NCBI RefSeq assembly: GCF_019599505.1
Contig: NZ_RKLT01000002.1
Location: forward strand, 434,001-498,000
Direction of reading: 5' to 3'
DNA length: 64,000 nt
Origin: Haloarcula nitratireducens
Lineage (GTDB): Archaea; Halobacteriota; Halobacteria; Halobacteriales; Haloarculaceae
This document shows, in pieces, positions 8,335 to 17,145 of the stretch. Both the position numbers and the translations under genes were made by a program. The notes beneath the pieces are model-generated. The model was not told where the DNA came from. It worked only from the letters and a program-made list of their open reading frames with translations, and made no database searches. Every line of letters begins with the position of its first letter. Position 1 is the stretch's first letter.

Positions 8335-9391
8335 CCTGTTCCTCCTCGATTCGGTCGAGATCCTCGCCCTCGACGGTCACCTCGTAGTCGAGTTCGCCGT
8401 CTAAGTCGCCGGTGTAGGCGAGACACGCGGCGGCCCGCTCGTCCGCTATCGTCGCCGACTTGCCCGTCTCGGGGTTCACCAGCGGCGGCTCCTTCCGCGC
8501 GCAGGACTCCTCGGCGTAGGGACACCGCGGGTGGAACGAACACCCCGGCGGCACGTCCACGAGGTCCGGCATCGTCCCGGGGATGGTCTGGAGCCGATCG
8601 CGCTCGTCGCCGATGCGTGGGATCGAACTCATCAGGCCGACCGTGTAGGGGTGTTTCGGGTCGTAGTAGAGGTCCTCGACGCTCGCCTTCTCGACGGGCC
8701 GGCCCGCGTACATCACCATCACGCGCTCGCAGATCTTCGCCACGACGCCGAGGTCGTGGGTGATGAGCTGGATGGCCGCGTCGAACTCCTCGGCGAGGTC
8801 CTGAATCTCGTCCAGAATCTTCGCCTCCGTCGTCACGTCGAGCGCCGTCGTCGGTTCGTCGGCGATGAGCAGGTCCGGGTCGCAGGACAGCGCCATCGCG
8901 ATGACCGCCCGCTGTTGCATCCCGCCGGAGAACTCGTGGGGGTAATCGTCGTAGCGGCTCTCGGCGTCGGGGATGCCGACGCGGTCCAGCAGTTTGACGG
9001 TCCGCTCGCGGGCCTCGCCGTCGCCGTAGTCGAGGTGGTGGCGGATCGCCTCGGCGATCTGGTCGCCGACGCTGTAGACCGGGTTGAGCGCGGTCTGTGC
9101 GTCCTGGAATATCATGGCGATCTCGTTGCCGCGCACGTCCCGGATCTCCGAGTCGCTCATCTCCAAGAGGTCCTCGCCCCGGAAGAGAATCTCGCCGCTC
9201 TCGATGCGGCCCGGGCTCTCGATGAGGCGCATCAGCGAGAGGGCGGTGACCGACTTGCCGGCCCCGCTCTCGCCGACTACGCCGAACGTCTCGCCGCTCT
9301 CGATGCGGTAGGAGAGGTCGTCGACGGCGGTCACGACCCCCTCCTCGGTGTAGAAGTTCACCGTGAGGTCGTTGACCTCCAGCAGGGTCAT
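8324..9391 (-). CDS. dppD: peptide/nickel-type ABC importer ATPase (DppD-like), 355 aa
   Basis: Second nucleotide-binding subunit. Walker A GESGAGKSV, signature FSGGMQQRAVIAMAL and Walker B LLIADEPTTALD are intact; the C-terminal peptide-importer motif reads CSFHPRCPYA. The open frame extends far upstream, but ATG 9391 begins at the conserved MTLLEVNDLTVNF and overlaps the permease stop by 4 bp, as expected for translational coupling. Confidence 0.93.
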   Translation of the reverse strand: MTLLEVNDLTVNFYTEEGVVTAVDDLSYRIESGETFGVVGESGAGKSVTALSLMRLIESPGRIESGEILFRGEDLLEMSDSEIRDVRGNEIAMIFQDAQTALNPVYSVGDQIAEAIRHHLDYGDGEARERTVKLLDRVGIPDAESRYDDYPHEFSGGMQQRAVIAMALSCDPDLLIADEPTTALDVTTEAKILDEIQDLAEEFDAAIQLITHDLGVVAKICERVMVMYAGRPVEKASVEDLYYDPKHPYTVGLMSSIPRIGDERDRLQTIPGTMPDLVDVPPGCSFHPRCPYAEESCARKEPPLVNPETGKSATIADERAAACLAYTGDLDGELDYEVTVEGEDLDRIEEEQDVQ

Positions 9392-10428
9392 CCGCCGCCT
9401 CCCTGCTGGACGCTGTCGACTTCCTGGGCGTCCAACGCGTCGTTGACGCCGTCGCCGATCATGTTCATCGCCATCACGAACAGGAAGATGGCCCCGCCGG
9501 GGAACACCGTCGCCCACCAGGGGATAGAGCCGCCGGGACCCTGCACGAGGGTCTCTCGGGTCTGGTCGAGCATCGTCCCCCACTCGGGGGTGCCCGGTTC
9601 GAAGCCCAGTCCGAGGAAACCGAGCGCCGCCACGCCGATGACGACGGTCCCGATGGAGAGCGACGCCTGCACGATGAGCGGCGCGATGGCGTTCGGAACG
9701 ATGTGTCTGAAGATGACCGAGCGGTCGCGCGCGCCGAGCGCCCGCGCCGCCAGGACGTACTCGTTCTCCTTCACGGAGAGGATCTCGCCGCGGATGAGGC
9801 GGGCGTAGCCGGCCCACCCCGGGACGACGAAGGCGATGACCAGCTGCCAGTAGCCGCCGCCGAGCAGGGCGACGATGACCAGCGCCAGCACGAGGCCGGG
9901 GAAGGCGAAGATGACGTCGACGAAGCGCATCAGTATCTCGTCCACCCAGCCGCCGTAGTAGCCGGCGACGGCCCCGTATATCATGCCGATGGTGGCCGTG
10001 ATGCCGACGACGACGAAGCCGATGGAGAGACTGTACCGGCCGCCGACCAGCACCCGCGAGAACAGGTCCCGACCGGAGGCGTCGGTCCCCATCGGGTGCG
10101 CGAGCGTCGGCGGGTCGTACCGGCCGACGGTCGAGCCGGGTTCGAGGTACAGGATCTGTCCCGGGTCGTAGGGAGCCAGCGAGAACGGCTGGACGGGGAT
10201 ACCCGCGACGACGACCGGACGGGCGAACAGCGACAGCAGGGACATCGCCACGACGACGTAGACGCCGAGCATGGCGACCCGGTTCTGTCGGAAGCGCCGC
10301 AGCGCTCGTCGCCAGCGGCTCTCGGTCCCGCCGGTCGTCGCCTCGGACCAGTCTGATAACTCCTCTCGTTCGGTCACTCGGTCGGTGTCGAATCCGGAGA
10401 CTCGGATGCGTCCTCGTTCTGTAGACAT
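9388..10428 (-). CDS. dppC: ABC importer permease (DppC-like), 346 aa
   Basis: Membrane subunit with about six helices. A cytoplasmic N-terminus of around 60 residues precedes TM1 (LGVYVVVAMSLLSLF); a large extracytoplasmic loop includes HPMGTDASGRDLFSRV, the family hallmark; the ATPase-coupling EAA-like loop is ARALGARDRSVIFRHIVPNA. ATG 10428 is chosen because it sits 2 bp after the preceding permease stop. Works with the other four products of this operon. Confidence 0.93.
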   Translation of the reverse strand: MSTERGRIRVSGFDTDRVTEREELSDWSEATTGGTESRWRRALRRFRQNRVAMLGVYVVVAMSLLSLFARPVVVAGIPVQPFSLAPYDPGQILYLEPGSTVGRYDPPTLAHPMGTDASGRDLFSRVLVGGRYSLSIGFVVVGITATIGMIYGAVAGYYGGWVDEILMRFVDVIFAFPGLVLALVIVALLGGGYWQLVIAFVVPGWAGYARLIRGEILSVKENEYVLAARALGARDRSVIFRHIVPNAIAPLIVQASLSIGTVVIGVAALGFLGLGFEPGTPEWGTMLDQTRETLVQGPGGSIPWWATVFPGGAIFLFVMAMNMIGDGVNDALDAQEVDSVQQGGGG

Positions 10429-10430
10429 AG

Positions 10431-11384
10431 TTAGTCGTATCGTATCCGCGGGTCCAGTACCGCATAGAGGATGTCGGCCACCAGGTTCGCCAGGATGATG
10501 GCGACCCCGATGAACAGGGTGATCCCCAGGATGAGGTCGATCTCTCGGTTCGAGACGGCGCTGATGAGCGAGCGTCCCAGTCCCGGCCAGCCGAACACCG
10601 TCTCGACGACGACCGACCCCGAGACGATGCTCGCGGTCAGGAAGGCGGCGACGGTGGTCACCGAGATGAGCGAGTTCCGCAGGACGTGTTTCAGGACGAC
10701 CGTCCGCTCGGGCAGCCCCTTCGCTCGCGCGGCGGTGACGTACTCCTTGTTCATCTCCTCGGCCATCGACGAGCGCATGATGCGCATCAGCGTCGACGCC
10801 GAGGCGGTGCCGATGGTGATGCCCGGCAGGAGGAGATACCACAGCATCTCCGGGGAGTAGAGCGGCTTTCGCGGGGCGAGCACGGGCCAGAGGTTGAGCG
10901 TCAGCGCGCCGATGAGGATGAGCATCAGCCCCAGCCAGAAGTTCGGAATCGAGATGCCCGACAGCGCGACGAAGCGACTGACGTGGTCGCCCAGCTTGTC
11001 CTTCCGCACCGCGGCGTAGATGCCGGTCGGAACGGCGATGACGACCGCGAACACCCAGCCGAACAGGCCCAGCGCGACCGTCTCGGGGAGGCGGTTCACG
11101 ATGACGGTGCTGACGGCGCGGTCGGTGCTAATGACCCGACCGAAGTCCCCCTGTAGGACGCCGCCGAGCCACTCGAAGTACTGCACCCATATCGGTTCGT
11201 TCAGGCCGTATCTGGCGCGGAGCCGCGCCTCCTCGGCCGGCGAGATGTCGGGATTCAGCGCGACGACCACGTCGATGGGATCACCCGGCGTGATCTGGAC
11301 GAGCGCGAACGTGATGACCGAGACACCGAACAGTATGGGGAAGATGAGCAGAACGCGTTTGGCGATGAAGCGTCGCAGACTCAT
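10431..11384 (-). CDS. dppB: ABC importer permease (DppB-like), 317 aa
   Basis: First permease of the peptide-type importer: starts directly with TM1 (RVLLIFPILFGVSVITFALVQ), followed by the family motif TPGDP, a long outer loop and the coupling loop ARAKGLPERTVVLKHVLRN. Lies 16 bp after the binding-protein gene. Order binding protein-B-C-D-F is the standard dpp/opp order, read leftward. Confidence 0.93.
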   Translation of the reverse strand: MSLRRFIAKRVLLIFPILFGVSVITFALVQITPGDPIDVVVALNPDISPAEEARLRARYGLNEPIWVQYFEWLGGVLQGDFGRVISTDRAVSTVIVNRLPETVALGLFGWVFAVVIAVPTGIYAAVRKDKLGDHVSRFVALSGISIPNFWLGLMLILIGALTLNLWPVLAPRKPLYSPEMLWYLLLPGITIGTASASTLMRIMRSSMAEEMNKEYVTAARAKGLPERTVVLKHVLRNSLISVTTVAAFLTASIVSGSVVVETVFGWPGLGRSLISAVSNREIDLILGITLFIGVAIILANLVADILYAVLDPRIRYD

Positions 11385-11400
11385 GGGTTGTGGGCCGCGA

Positions 11401-13386
11401 TTACCGGTCGAGGTAGGTTATCTGCTGGTCGGCCGGGTTGTACATCGCGTAACCGATGATGTCCTGTGTGCTCGGATAGGTGTTGAACCCTTTGACGGCG
11501 TTGTTCACGACGCCGACGAGCGTGCTGTGGGTCCCGTAGGAGTTGGCGTTCTGCTCTAAGATCATCTTCCAGACCTCCTCGTAGCGCTCGCGTCGGAGCT
11601 CGGGGTCCTGTGCGACTTCGGGGCCGTAACGGGCCTGCTCCATCGCCTGATTGAGCTCCTCGATGTCGATGTTCTGGAAGTTACAGCACTGCGCGAAGTT
11701 CTGGGGGCTGTGGACCGCCTTGGCGTAACCGTGTGGGTTGAACCCGCCGGAGAGACCGATGAACGCCAGTTTCCCCTGTTTCCAGTAGTCCTGCGAGAGG
11801 AGCTGGCTGATGAAGGTGAGGAACTCCTTCGTGTTGACGCTCACGTCGAAGTACTGCGTGCCGTCTATCTCCTGGCTCATCGATTCGGCGATGAGTTCGA
11901 CGGTCCGAACGCGGTCGTCGTTGTCGGAGTTGGTCTCTAAGGTCACCTCGATGGGGAACTCGACGTCGGCCTCGCCCGCGGCCTCCTCGGCCAGCTTCGC
12001 GGCCTGCTCCGGCTCGTAGGTGTTGTAGCTCTTGAGGTTCTCGACCATCGCCTCGTAGTCGGTCGAGCCGGTCCTGGCCGCCAGCGGCGGGAGCGGGACC
12101 CACGCGGGTTTCTCCCACCCCTGGAAGATGTTCTCGGAGATGCTCTGTCGCGGGATGAGCTTGTTCGCGGCCCGGCGGATCTTCGCGTTGGTCCAGGGCT
12201 CCTGTTTGACCGGGAACTGCAGGAAGGTGTAGCCGGCCCCGTTGGTCGGCGCGGTGCGGTAGTCCTCCGACTGCTGGTAGTTCGTGAGCGTGCTCGCGGT
12301 GAGCCCGTAGCTCATGTCGATCTCGCCGCTCTCGAGGGCGGCCGCGCGCTGGGAGTCCGACCCGATGATGGCGACGTCGACCTCGTCGACGGCCGGGCCG
12401 TTCGGGAACTCCGAGGGACCCTCGAACCAGTCTTTCATCTCCGTGTCGAACCAGTATTCCTCGTTCTTCGCGAAGAGGACGTACTCCTCGTTGTTGAACT
12501 CCTTCAGCTTGAACATTCCCGTGCCGAGCGGGGTGTTGCCCTGCCGAGGGTCCATCTGCCCGAGTTCGAGGTCGGTCATCTTCGTGGGGTACACCGGGAG
12601 CCCGCCGAGTTCGCGAATGGCGGCGGCGTCCGGGAGCTGCATGTACAGCTCGACGGTGTAGTCGCCGTTGGCCTGGATGTCCAGCAGGGAGTCGTAGATC
12701 TGCCCCGAGAGGCCGGAGTTCTGGACGCGCTCGTAGGAGGCGACGACGTTGGGCGCGGTCAGCTCCTCGCCGTCGTGGAACTTGATCCCCTCGTGGAGCT
12801 GGAACGTGTAGTGCATCCCGAAGGTCCCGTCGGAGACGGCCTGCGTGGCCTCCTTCGGGGTCAGGACCTGCGCCTCGTCGCCGGCGGAGGGGCTGTCGGG
12901 GTTGTCGGGGCTCTCGAGGATGACCTGCGCGTCCGTGTCGATGTAGACGCTCCCGTCGTCGGTCTCGGCGTACTGCGCCGACGTCATGTACGACGTGTAG
13001 TCGCTGGCCGTGACGTCGTTGACCGCGACCTGCTCGTAGGACTCGGCCAGCCACGGGTACAGCTTCCCGGCGGCGTCGGTCGTCACCATCCCCTCGTAGA
13101 GGAGGTTGTGGAGGATCGTCGCCGACGCGGACGTGCTCTCGACGTAGTCGAAGGTGTCGGGGTTCTCGCCGATAGCCGTCTTGAACGTCCCGCCTTCCTT
13201 GATGTTACCCGGTTCGACGGTTACGCGTTCCTGAACGGGGTCTACGGAACCGCCGCCACCGTCACCACCGTCACCGCCGGTGAGGCCGGAACAGCCGGCT
13301 ACGGAAGCGGCACCGAGACCGGCGACGGTTTGCATCAGGTTGCGGCGGGACAGGACGTCGGAGAGCGTTCGGTTGGTGTCAGTCAT
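11401..13386 (-). CDS. Tat lipoprotein, family 5 ABC solute-binding protein, 661 aa
   Basis: Extracellular receptor of the importer. N-terminus carries a twin-arginine motif SRRNLMQTV and lipobox VAGC, so it is exported folded and lipid-anchored, normal for haloarchaeal binding proteins. A Gly/Asp-rich linker follows, then a family 5 domain (FHDGEELTAPNVVASYERV is the typical segment). At 661 aa it is longer than most DppA/OppA (about 540), suggesting insertions. The solute is not predictable; peptides are the family default. It is the first gene of the operon and has several inverted repeats upstream. Confidence 0.92.
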   Translation of the reverse strand: MTDTNRTLSDVLSRRNLMQTVAGLGAASVAGCSGLTGGDGGDGGGGSVDPVQERVTVEPGNIKEGGTFKTAIGENPDTFDYVESTSASATILHNLLYEGMVTTDAAGKLYPWLAESYEQVAVNDVTASDYTSYMTSAQYAETDDGSVYIDTDAQVILESPDNPDSPSAGDEAQVLTPKEATQAVSDGTFGMHYTFQLHEGIKFHDGEELTAPNVVASYERVQNSGLSGQIYDSLLDIQANGDYTVELYMQLPDAAAIRELGGLPVYPTKMTDLELGQMDPRQGNTPLGTGMFKLKEFNNEEYVLFAKNEEYWFDTEMKDWFEGPSEFPNGPAVDEVDVAIIGSDSQRAAALESGEIDMSYGLTASTLTNYQQSEDYRTAPTNGAGYTFLQFPVKQEPWTNAKIRRAANKLIPRQSISENIFQGWEKPAWVPLPPLAARTGSTDYEAMVENLKSYNTYEPEQAAKLAEEAAGEADVEFPIEVTLETNSDNDDRVRTVELIAESMSQEIDGTQYFDVSVNTKEFLTFISQLLSQDYWKQGKLAFIGLSGGFNPHGYAKAVHSPQNFAQCCNFQNIDIEELNQAMEQARYGPEVAQDPELRRERYEEVWKMILEQNANSYGTHSTLVGVVNNAVKGFNTYPSTQDIIGYAMYNPADQQITYLDR

Positions 13387-13582
13387 GTGAGATCACAAAT
13401 GGTCTATCGTGATGGATATGGTGCTAAACAAAAAATTTTGCGCAAATTTACGCTGTAGTTACCCCGACGGAGCCCGACGGGTCAGCAGTTATGGACAGGG
13501 AACCGGTATATACGTGGGATTTTACTATTGAATCGAGACGGAGTAGTAAAATTTTACCTCCTTTAGAGTGGTTAAGAAATTA
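13386..13582 (-). promoter_or_regulatory. AT-rich control region upstream of the ABC importer
   Basis: The spacer upstream of the importer genes is much richer in A+T than its surroundings. It holds a perfect inverted repeat TGTGA-GA-TCACA at 13386-13397 touching the start codon, a near-palindrome AAATTTTGCGCAAATTTA at about 13434-13451 that overlaps the likely promoter, and a perfect 12-bp palindrome GTAAAATTTTAC at 13546-13557. Which act as operators is unknown. Confidence 0.5.
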
Positions 13583-14713
13583 TTACTCTCGGCCGCGGGC
13601 CATCGCCGCTGCGGCGACGATCGCGAGGAGCGTCGCGACCGCGGTAAATCCGGGTCCGTCCCCGCCCGTCGTCGACGCCGGCGAGTTTGCGTCGGGCTCC
13701 GCCGCGCTCGTCGATGCCGACGGCGAAGCCCCGGTCTCCGTCGGACTCGCCGTCGAGTTGTCAGTCCCCGTCGTCACGGCCGAACGCGGGACGTAGCTCC
13801 CCTCGTCGTACCGCTCGGGATAGAGCTGACTCGACAGGTTGTGGACGGCGTGGACCACGCTCCGCGGGGCCGGCTGGTTCAGGTCGCGCGTCTGTAGGAC
13901 GACGGTGCTGTTCGTCTGCCCGGCGGTCGTGCTGGCGTACGGCTCCTGATTCACGAGGCCCGTCATCCCCTCGGTGACGACGAGCACTTCGGGGTCGAGT
14001 TGCAACAGCACCTCGTCGCTCAGTTGCGGGTAACCGGTGTGGTCGCGCGCGGCGACGTTGTCGGCCCCGACCGTCTCGAACAGCGCGTCGATGAACGTCC
14101 CGTCGGCGGCGACGTAGCCGCCGCCCATCGCGTACAGCACCTCGGGGTTCTCCCCCGCTTCGGCCGAGGCGTTCTCGACGGCGTCGACGTTGGCGTTCAT
14201 CCACGCGTTGGCCTCGGCCGCGCCCTCGCAGTTGCCGGTCAGGCGGCCGACGGTCGTCGTCTTCTCGCTGATGTCCTCGACGCTGGTCGCCGCGGGCAGG
14301 TGATAGACCTTCAGCCCCGCGTCCCGGAGCGCCTGGACGTCGCCCGCGCTGGCGTTCGGCGCGATGACGAGGTCCGGGTTCGCCCCGACGACTTTCTCGA
14401 CGTTCACGCCGAAACCGGCGGAGACGTTCGCTCGGCTATCGGCCCCCTCCAGATACGAGGCGTACTGGGTGAGACCGACCACCTGATCGCGGCCGCCGAT
14501 CCCCCACATGGTCTGGGCGGCCGAGGGGTTGGTCGTCACCACCCGCTCCGGGCGTTCCTCTAGGGTTATCTCGGTCCCCGTCGCGTCGGTCAGCGTCACC
14601 GGGAACGTACACTGGACGTCCGTCGTCTGCGCACTCGCGGCGGTCGCCGGCGCGACCCCCGCGGTCGAAACGAGCAACAGCAATCCAACGAACAGCGTGG
14701 CGAATCGTCGCAT
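13583..14713 (-). CDS. btuF: cobalamin-type binding protein with PGF-CTERM anchor, 376 aa
   Basis: Extracellular receptor for the B12-type importer. Sec signal peptide at residues 1-25, then a helical-backbone metal/corrinoid receptor domain ([37 protein letters not shown]). A Ser/Thr/Ala-rich linker leads to a C-terminal [28 protein letters not shown] tail: PGF motif, hydrophobic helix and basic end. That is the PGF-CTERM signal, cut and replaced by lipid by an archaeosortase. Divergent from btuCD. Siderophore or haem cannot be excluded as the ligand, but btuCDF context favours corrinoids. Confidence 0.85.
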   Translation of the reverse strand: MRRFATLFVGLLLLVSTAGVAPATAASAQTTDVQCTFPVTLTDATGTEITLEERPERVVTTNPSAAQTMWGIGGRDQVVGLTQYASYLEGADSRANVSAGFGVNVEKVVGANPDLVIAPNASAGDVQALRDAGLKVYHLPAATSVEDISEKTTTVGRLTGNCEGAAEANAWMNANVDAVENASAEAGENPEVLYAMGGGYVAADGTFIDALFETVGADNVAARDHTGYPQLSDEVLLQLDPEVLVVTEGMTGLVNQEPYASTTAGQTNSTVVLQTRDLNQPAPRSVVHAVHNLSSQLYPERYDEGSYVPRSAVTTGTDNSTASPTETGASPSASTSAAEPDANSPASTTGGDGPGFTAVATLLAIVAAAAMARGRE

Positions 14714-14772
14714 CGTGTTGTCCGGGGGGCAGTAACAATAAATATTTACCTACTGCAAGTGACCTTGCAGCC
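14714..14772. promoter_or_regulatory. divergent btuF/btuCD promoter with nested inverted repeats
   Basis: Only 59 bp separate two divergent starts. A symmetric AT-rich element ATAAATATTTA (14738-14748) can serve as TATA box in both directions. A perfect inverted repeat CTGCAAG-TGAC-CTTGCAG lies at 14753-14770, directly before the btuC ATG. A second, wider pair (GCAGTA at 14729, TACTGC at 14751) brackets the TATA element. The spacing suits a repressor covering both promoters. Confidence 0.6.
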
Positions 14773-15843
14773 ATGCGTACAGGGGGACGCGTCGTCTCGT
14801 GGTCGCTCGCGCTCACGGCGCTGCTGGCGCTCGTCGTCACCGTGAGCGCCGGCATCGGCCCGGTGTGGATCCCGCCGGCCGCGGTGGCGAAGGTCCTCTT
14901 AGAGGCCATCGTCGTGCCAACGGCCGTCGACGTCTCCGGGACGGCGCTCGACGTGACCACCCAACCCCTGTTCCGATTCCCCGTCGGGGACTTACAGCGC
15001 CAGATCGTGCTGCAGGTCCGGCTCCCCCGCATCCTGCTGGGAGCCGTCGTCGGCTTCTCGCTCGCGGCGGCGGGCACCATCATGCAGGGCATCTTCCGGA
15101 ACCCGATGGCCGACCCCTCCATCATCGGCGTCTCCTCGGGCGCGGCGGTCGGCGCGGTGGGGTTCATCGTCGCGCCGATGGCGTTCCCCTTCGGCCTCGG
15201 CCTCCGTAGCGCGGCCTTCGCGGGCGCGCTCGTCGCGGCCTTCGGCGTCTACCTCATCGCCACGCAGAACGGTCGCACACCCGTGGCGACGCTGCTGCTC
15301 GCCGGCGTCGCCGTCCAGACGTTCCTCGGCGCGGTCGTCTCCTTCCTCCTGCTCCAGAGCGGCGAGAGCATCCGCCGGGCGCTGTTCTGGCTCATGGGCC
15401 ACCTCAAGGGCGCGACGTGGCCGGAGGTGTGGACGACCCTCCTGCTGGTCGCGCTCCCCTTCGTCGGCCTGCTCGTCTACGCGCGGGACCTGAACGTCCT
15501 CTTGCTCGGCGAGGAGGACGCCCAGAGTCTCGGTATCGACGTCGAGCGGACCAAGCGCCTGCTTTTGGCGTTCTCCTCGCTCGTCACGGCCGCCGGCGTC
15601 GCCGTCACGGGCGTCATCGGCTTCGTCGGCCTCATCGTCCCTCACGTCATGCGACTCGTGGTCGGCCCGGACCACCGCATCCTGCTCCCGACGGCGGCGC
15701 TCGCGGGCGCGTCGTTCCTAGTCGCCACCGACACCGTCGCTCGCTCGGGGGCCGCCGAGGTGCCGGTGGGCATCCTCACCGCCGCGCTCGGTGCCCCCTT
15801 CTTCCTCTACTTGCTCCGGAAGCGGGAGGTGCACGAGCTGTGA
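14773..15843 (+). CDS. btuC: cobalamin ABC importer permease (FecCD family), 356 aa
   Basis: Integral membrane subunit with about ten helices. Family motifs: [24 protein letters not shown] segment near residue 80, [20 protein letters not shown], and the coupling region [28 protein letters not shown] near residue 290. Starts 3 bp after the inverted repeat and is probably translated from a near-leaderless mRNA. Its stop overlaps the GTG start of btuD. Confidence 0.93.
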   Translation: MRTGGRVVSWSLALTALLALVVTVSAGIGPVWIPPAAVAKVLLEAIVVPTAVDVSGTALDVTTQPLFRFPVGDLQRQIVLQVRLPRILLGAVVGFSLAAAGTIMQGIFRNPMADPSIIGVSSGAAVGAVGFIVAPMAFPFGLGLRSAAFAGALVAAFGVYLIATQNGRTPVATLLLAGVAVQTFLGAVVSFLLLQSGESIRRALFWLMGHLKGATWPEVWTTLLLVALPFVGLLVYARDLNVLLLGEEDAQSLGIDVERTKRLLLAFSSLVTAAGVAVTGVIGFVGLIVPHVMRLVVGPDHRILLPTAALAGASFLVATDTVARSGAAEVPVGILTAALGAPFFLYLLRKREVHEL

Positions 15844-17123
15844 CCGACGACGCCGACCGTACCCTCGCGGCCGCCGCGGGCGACGCCGCCGCTGACCCGA
15901 TGCTCGACGCGTCGGGCCTGTCGGTCGAACTCGGCGGTCAGCGGATCCTCTCGGACGTCGACCTCGCCGTCGACCGCGGCTCGCTCGTCGGCCTCGTCGG
16001 GCCGAACGGCGCGGGCAAGACGACGGTGTTGCGGACCCTGCGCGCGACGCTCGCTCCCGACGAGGGGACGGTGCGCGTCGCCGGCGAACGGCTCGCCGAC
16101 CTCTCGGCGCGCGAAGTGAGTCGGCTGGTCGCCAGCACGCCCCAGACGACGACGCTCTCCTTCGATTTCACCGTCGAGCAGGCCGTCGAGATGGGGCGGA
16201 CGCCGCATCTCGGGCGGTTCGACCGCGCGGACGAGACCGACCGCGAGGCCGTACAGGCGGCGATGGAGCGCGCCGAGGTCGCGCGGTTCGCCGACCGGGC
16301 GGTCACGTCGCTCTCCGGCGGCGAGCGCCAGCGCGTGCTGCTCGCGCGCGCCCTCGCACAGGCGACGCCGGTGCTCCTGCTCGACGAACCGACGGCGAAC
16401 CTGGATATCAACCACGCCGTCCGCACCCTCGAACTGGCGTCGTCGCTCGTCGCCGAGGGGAAGACGGCCGTCGCGGCCATCCACGACCTGAACCTCGCCG
16501 CGCGGTACTGCGACGAACTCGTCCTGCTCGCGGACGGCGAGGTGCGGGCGGCGGGCACCCCTCGGGAAGTACTCACGACGGAGACGCTCGGCGACGCCTT
16601 CGACGCTGAGACGCTCGTCACCGGCCAGCCCGGCTTCGACGCGCCGCTGGTGACGCCGCTGGCCGACCGCGACCCCGTGGACGCGCGCGTCCACGTCGTC
16701 GGCACCGGGACGCAGGCGGCGGCGGCCGTCGCCCGCCTCGTCGCGGCCGGTCTCACAGTCAGCGTGGGCGTCGTGCCGGCCGGCGACGCCGCCGCCGAGC
16801 GCGCGGGCGAACTCGACTGCGAGGCCGTCACCGTCCCGCCGTTCGCGGGCGTGGACGAGCATTCGCGAGAGCGGGCGACCGAACTGGCCCGCGAGGCCGA
16901 CGCCGCCGTCCTCGCCGGCGACGCGGGCGACGCCAACCAGTCCGTCGTCGCGGCCGCGCGCCGCCTCGTCGCCGTCGAAGGCGAGGGCGTCCCGCGCGTC
17001 GAATCGGGGCGAACCACCGTCACCAGCGTCGAGGGGCTTCCCGACGCGGTGGCCGCTCTGCCGGACCACGCTGAACGGCAGTCCCGACCAGAGCGCGTGA
17101 GTCGGGAACAGCAAGACCGATAG
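15840..17123 (+). CDS. btuD: cobalamin ABC importer ATPase with C-terminal extra domain, 427 aa
   Basis: Residues about 20-270 are the ATPase: Walker [10 protein letters not shown], signature [15 protein letters not shown], Walker [13 protein letters not shown]. Residues about 275-427 form an additional Rossmann-like region ([36 protein letters not shown]) of unknown role. GTG at 15840 is chosen because it overlaps the btuC TGA (GTGA), giving tight coupling; the longer open frame runs inside btuC and is a shadow. Confidence 0.9.
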   Translation: MTDDADRTLAAAAGDAAADPMLDASGLSVELGGQRILSDVDLAVDRGSLVGLVGPNGAGKTTVLRTLRATLAPDEGTVRVAGERLADLSAREVSRLVASTPQTTTLSFDFTVEQAVEMGRTPHLGRFDRADETDREAVQAAMERAEVARFADRAVTSLSGGERQRVLLARALAQATPVLLLDEPTANLDINHAVRTLELASSLVAEGKTAVAAIHDLNLAARYCDELVLLADGEVRAAGTPREVLTTETLGDAFDAETLVTGQPGFDAPLVTPLADRDPVDARVHVVGTGTQAAAAVARLVAAGLTVSVGVVPAGDAAAERAGELDCEAVTVPPFAGVDEHSRERATELAREADAAVLAGDAGDANQSVVAAARRLVAVEGEGVPRVESGRTTVTSVEGLPDAVAALPDHAERQSRPERVSREQQDR

Positions 17124-17145
17124 CCGCCCGCGCCGTAGCCCGCCC

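Noticed and set aside
14714..14772. Cobalamin riboswitch before btuC
   Set aside because: Only 59 bp between divergent starts, far too short for the about 200-nt aptamer.
15417..15839. 140-codon upstream extension of btuD
   Set aside because: Lies inside btuC in another frame and is Arg-rich; GTG 15840 overlapping the btuC stop is the natural start.
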